64,000 nucleotides of DNA from Syngnathus acus (lineage: Eukaryota > Chordata > Actinopteri > Syngnathiformes > Syngnathidae): contig NC_051094.1 of NCBI RefSeq assembly GCF_901709675.1, positions 8,860,501-8,924,500 on the forward strand, in the 5' to 3' direction. The position numbers and the translations under genes were made by a program. Under the pieces are notes generated by a model, which saw only the letters and a list, made by a program, of their open reading frames with translations, was not told the origin of the DNA and searched no databases. Positions 52,966-64,000 of the stretch are shown here, one piece after another (the stretch's first letter is position 1; every line of letters begins with the position of its first letter).

Positions 52966-53634
52966 GTAGGTGCACTGCCCCAAGAGAGGACAATCAAATA
53001 TTCTGTACACACTTGATGTCACTTATAGCTGCTGTATCTATTTTATAACATCGCCTCTTGCATATTTAATGTGCAGCGCTTAATCTCTGCAAAGTTGCGC
53101 CGTACAAATCTGACATGTACACGTCTGACATGTAATAATAAATTAAACATATAATGCAAGGTCCATGCCTGTTCAGTGGCATAAATCTCACTTTAAAACA
53201 ATGTGAAAGGTCAAGTGAATGTTTAATTCAATTTAAAGTGAAAATCAATCATTAGTTACAGTATATAGTTGCAATTTACGTTAATTGCGTGAGAATCGAA
53301 AAGATAAAGGACTACAACTCAAAGTTATAAACTTTCATTCTAATCAAGACATTTGAAAATATTTTTAAGTTTCTTCGTATTTTCAACTCATTGAATGATT
53401 GATGGATTTTTGTTTTTATTGGATTAGTGTGAATTTGAATATTTAGATCATTCTTCCACCCGCTCTATGTACGTGCTATATTTATTTAGATTGTACAACT
53501 GATCTTTATATTTCATTAAACAAGATAGAAAAAAATTAATCAAAAATATATATATATCAGCAAATTGCCGTTGGATTGATGATGTTGTATTTTGTCTGTG
53601 TGTACATGCGCATGTGTGTGTGTGTAGGGAAACA

Positions 53635-61851
<8,217 letters not shown>

Positions 61852-63240
61852 AAAACATCATTCTTTGTGATTCTCCCAATAGATGATATCACCGCTGTGT
61901 CATTTTGTGCTGTGCGAATTGGTCACGTTTCCCTCCCCTGTGCTGCTGGGAACACCGCGTCGTTAAAAACCAGGCTCGGACGCGGCCACGTTCTACTAAA
62001 GTCCAGACGTTGAACAAAAGCCCTGCAAGGAACATCAAAGTTGTGTTTTATTGTCTTTCCGTAACCCAATGACTGATGTCAACCAAATGTTTGCACTGTG
62101 AGCCCCGTTTAAAACCAAAGCCTGAACAGAACAGGCTGCTTTTTCTCCTCCGCTTTCCGTCACCGTGAAAGATGTAAATTGTGACCTGTCGTCAGACATT
62201 TATGGACCAAAATAATCTCACGGCAGAAGCCTGAGGGGGACCCTATTCTTTTATTTTATTTTTAAATCTCTTGAGTGGAGCAAAGCACAGCTCCACGCAC
62301 AGCCCTCATGACAGTGCTGGTGTGTGTGTGAAGGCTGTGTCAGCTCAGCTCAAGAACGCTATGAGCTCATTTGCAACGAGACAGGCTGTAGTAGCTGCAG
62401 GCGTTGCACCACGCAGATAAACAGTTTGTTTAGATGGCGCTACGGGGCTGAGAGACCTGTAAACACTCTTTCCACCGCATTCTTGGTGAAGCATTTCGCA
62501 TCTGTCTCCATTGTCCTCTCTGTCACCCCCAGCTGACCGATCATCTCCAGGGCCAAAAAAGACGCTCGGGCCCCACCCTTCTCCTAAGCTGACCACTCTG
62601 GGAGAAAACTTTTTTGGGTTTGTTTTGAATGGAGGCGAGTTGGTTACTTGTTTTGATAGTCTCATGACTTGTGAGGGTTGTAAACAGTGCTGTAAATGTG
62701 ATATTTGATCCACTCAGGTTAATATACGTTTAGTAATAAACAGTCGGTTATTTGCCTATCCAATTGGTCCTTGTTAGTCCCACATTTACTGTAGTTTTAG
62801 AGGGAACCCATTTCCTTGCACATCTGGATAGTGTTACTTCCTCCCTGTGACCACTGTAAAATGACAATTGTGGCTCTGTGCAAAATTGAAGCTGAAGTTG
62901 AGATTTTCTTTTTTTTTTTTTTGTAGCAGTTTTGTTACATTTCCACCCGGGTTTTATATGCAGTAACATGAGAAGGTGCTGAGTCTGCACCCTTAATGTG
63001 TGTACCTGTACGAGATGGTATGAAAGCTGAAAAGTGTTTTTGTGTTTTCTAGTATTTATTACTCTTGGTTCGATGTCATTCTTGTGAAACAAGATTGTGT
63101 TGTGCAGAGATTTTTTCCGAAGTTGGCTTCACCTTCTATTTCCACGTGGTGAAAAATAGTTGTGCTATATGGGGTGGGGGTTAATTGGAATCAAATTTAT
63201 ATACAGAATTGAATAAAGTTTTGGAGAATTTTGGTAGCTG
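61852..63240 (+). other. tbx5 3' UTR
   Basis: Noncoding after the TAA at 61849-61851. Poly(A) signals are AATAAA at 62735-62740 and 63212-63217; the second is followed by a T/G-rich element, so short and long 3' UTR forms of about 0.9 and 1.4 kb are possible. Confidence 0.6.
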
Positions 63241-64000
63241 TTGGTTGCAATTTTGTTCTGCCTGCATTTATAGCCGAATGTGCTTCTAGATTTGAACATG
63301 CTGTGCAGTACGATCCCAAAGTCAAAAGCTCCAAAGGTCCACCTGTTCAACCTCTTACCAGAGTTGCAGGTGAGTGGGTGACTATTATAGGCATAATGTA
63401 GGCCAAATGTCCAAAATATTTTTTTTACTTGTGCAAAAAAAATAAAATATATTTACTCCACACTTCCTTATACAATAGTCAAGCAAACGAAGGCAAAAAG
63501 TGCCATGCCCACTGTCTTCTTTGGAATTTCCACAATGATAATGACCAAAATGTTATGTCTTCAGTAGATTAGATTTTGCATAATCCTGCTAACATGGAAA
63601 CACACATGACAGAGGTAATTACCATTCCTCAAAGTTATTTATATACAGCCCTACGGAATGGAAAGTGTGCAGTTAATTTTAATGCACATAAGGTCCTGAT
63701 AACCACACAATCTCGCAACCTTTTTTTTTTTTTCTAAAAGTATACTTGTAAAGAGTCACATTTCATCACTGCGGGGTATTGTTGGCTGTGTAACAATATA
63801 TACAACGTCACACGCAAGAGAGACCCTCCCAACCTTTGCACTCATCATCAATCCCCTCAGAGTGGTGGCTGTGCATACCTTCCCCGCCTTGTCTTATCTG
63901 TGACACGTTGTTTAGCATCGCCAGTCTCCACCAGCTGGACCTCCTCACTGACAACCTGCTGCCCGCAGAGGGGAGGAGTCTGCTGGGGTGTGGGATGAAG
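63241..64000. other. Unassigned sequence at the window end
   Basis: Two short segments have exon-like edges on the plus strand: 63291-63369 (acceptor CTTCTAG, donor CAG then GTGAGT) and 63918 to the edge (acceptor GTTTAG). The second reads SLHQLDLLTDNLLPAEGRSL, faintly leucine-rich-repeat-like. Their phases do not join directly. No gene is called. Confidence 0.3.

Overview
This window is nuclear DNA from a ray-finned (teleost) fish. The evidence is interrupted genes with GT-AG introns, AATAAA poly(A) signals, AT-rich introns full of homopolymers, hAT-type miniature elements typical of fish, and a run of recognisable vertebrate genes. No prokaryotic, phage or CRISPR feature is present. All exon boundaries below were read by hand from splice sites, reading phase and remembered family similarity; no search was run.

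Layout. (1) 1-3.6 kb: the 5' part of tfip11 (minus) is head to head with srrd (plus) across a short shared promoter region; these two genes are also neighbours in human. (2) 3.6-4.8 kb: decayed repeats (hAT miniature element, LINE reverse-transcriptase relic, interspersed repeat). (3) 5.0-15.1 kb: a large minus-strand gene of about 27 coding exons for a Clu/CLUH-family protein that is clearly divergent from canonical CLUH. (4) 15.4-23.3 kb: ddhd2 (plus), head to head with the Clu gene. (5) 24.2-36.4 kb: tacc1 (plus) with two alternative first coding exons. (6) 36.9-38.1 kb: a small three-exon Ly6/uPAR GPI-anchored protein. (7) 39.7-48.9 kb: plekha2 (TAPP2). (8) 48.9-52.5 kb: intergenic, with an unexplained pair of overlapping antisense ORFs. 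(9) 52.6-63.2 kb: a complete tbx5-family T-box gene, probably the divergent tbx5b ohnolog. (10) 63.2-64.0 kb: unassigned.

The genes are not an operon and do not share one pathway. They group by ancestral synteny: tfip11-srrd (human 22q12), ddhd2-tacc1-plekha2 (human 8p11) and tbx5 (human 12q24) are joined here, so the window spans at least two synteny junctions. Tfip11 acts in spliceosome disassembly, the Clu protein in binding mRNAs for mitochondrial proteins, Ddhd2 in lipid hydrolysis, Tacc1 in the centrosome and spindle, Plekha2 in PI(3,4)P2 signalling, and Tbx5 in heart and pectoral-fin transcription.

I did not find a convincing new molecular system. The items most worth checking are a frame-preserving candidate cassette exon inside the Ddhd2 DDHD domain, the divergent Clu paralog, the derived Tbx5, the tacc1 alternative N-termini, and the antisense ORF pair near 51 kb.
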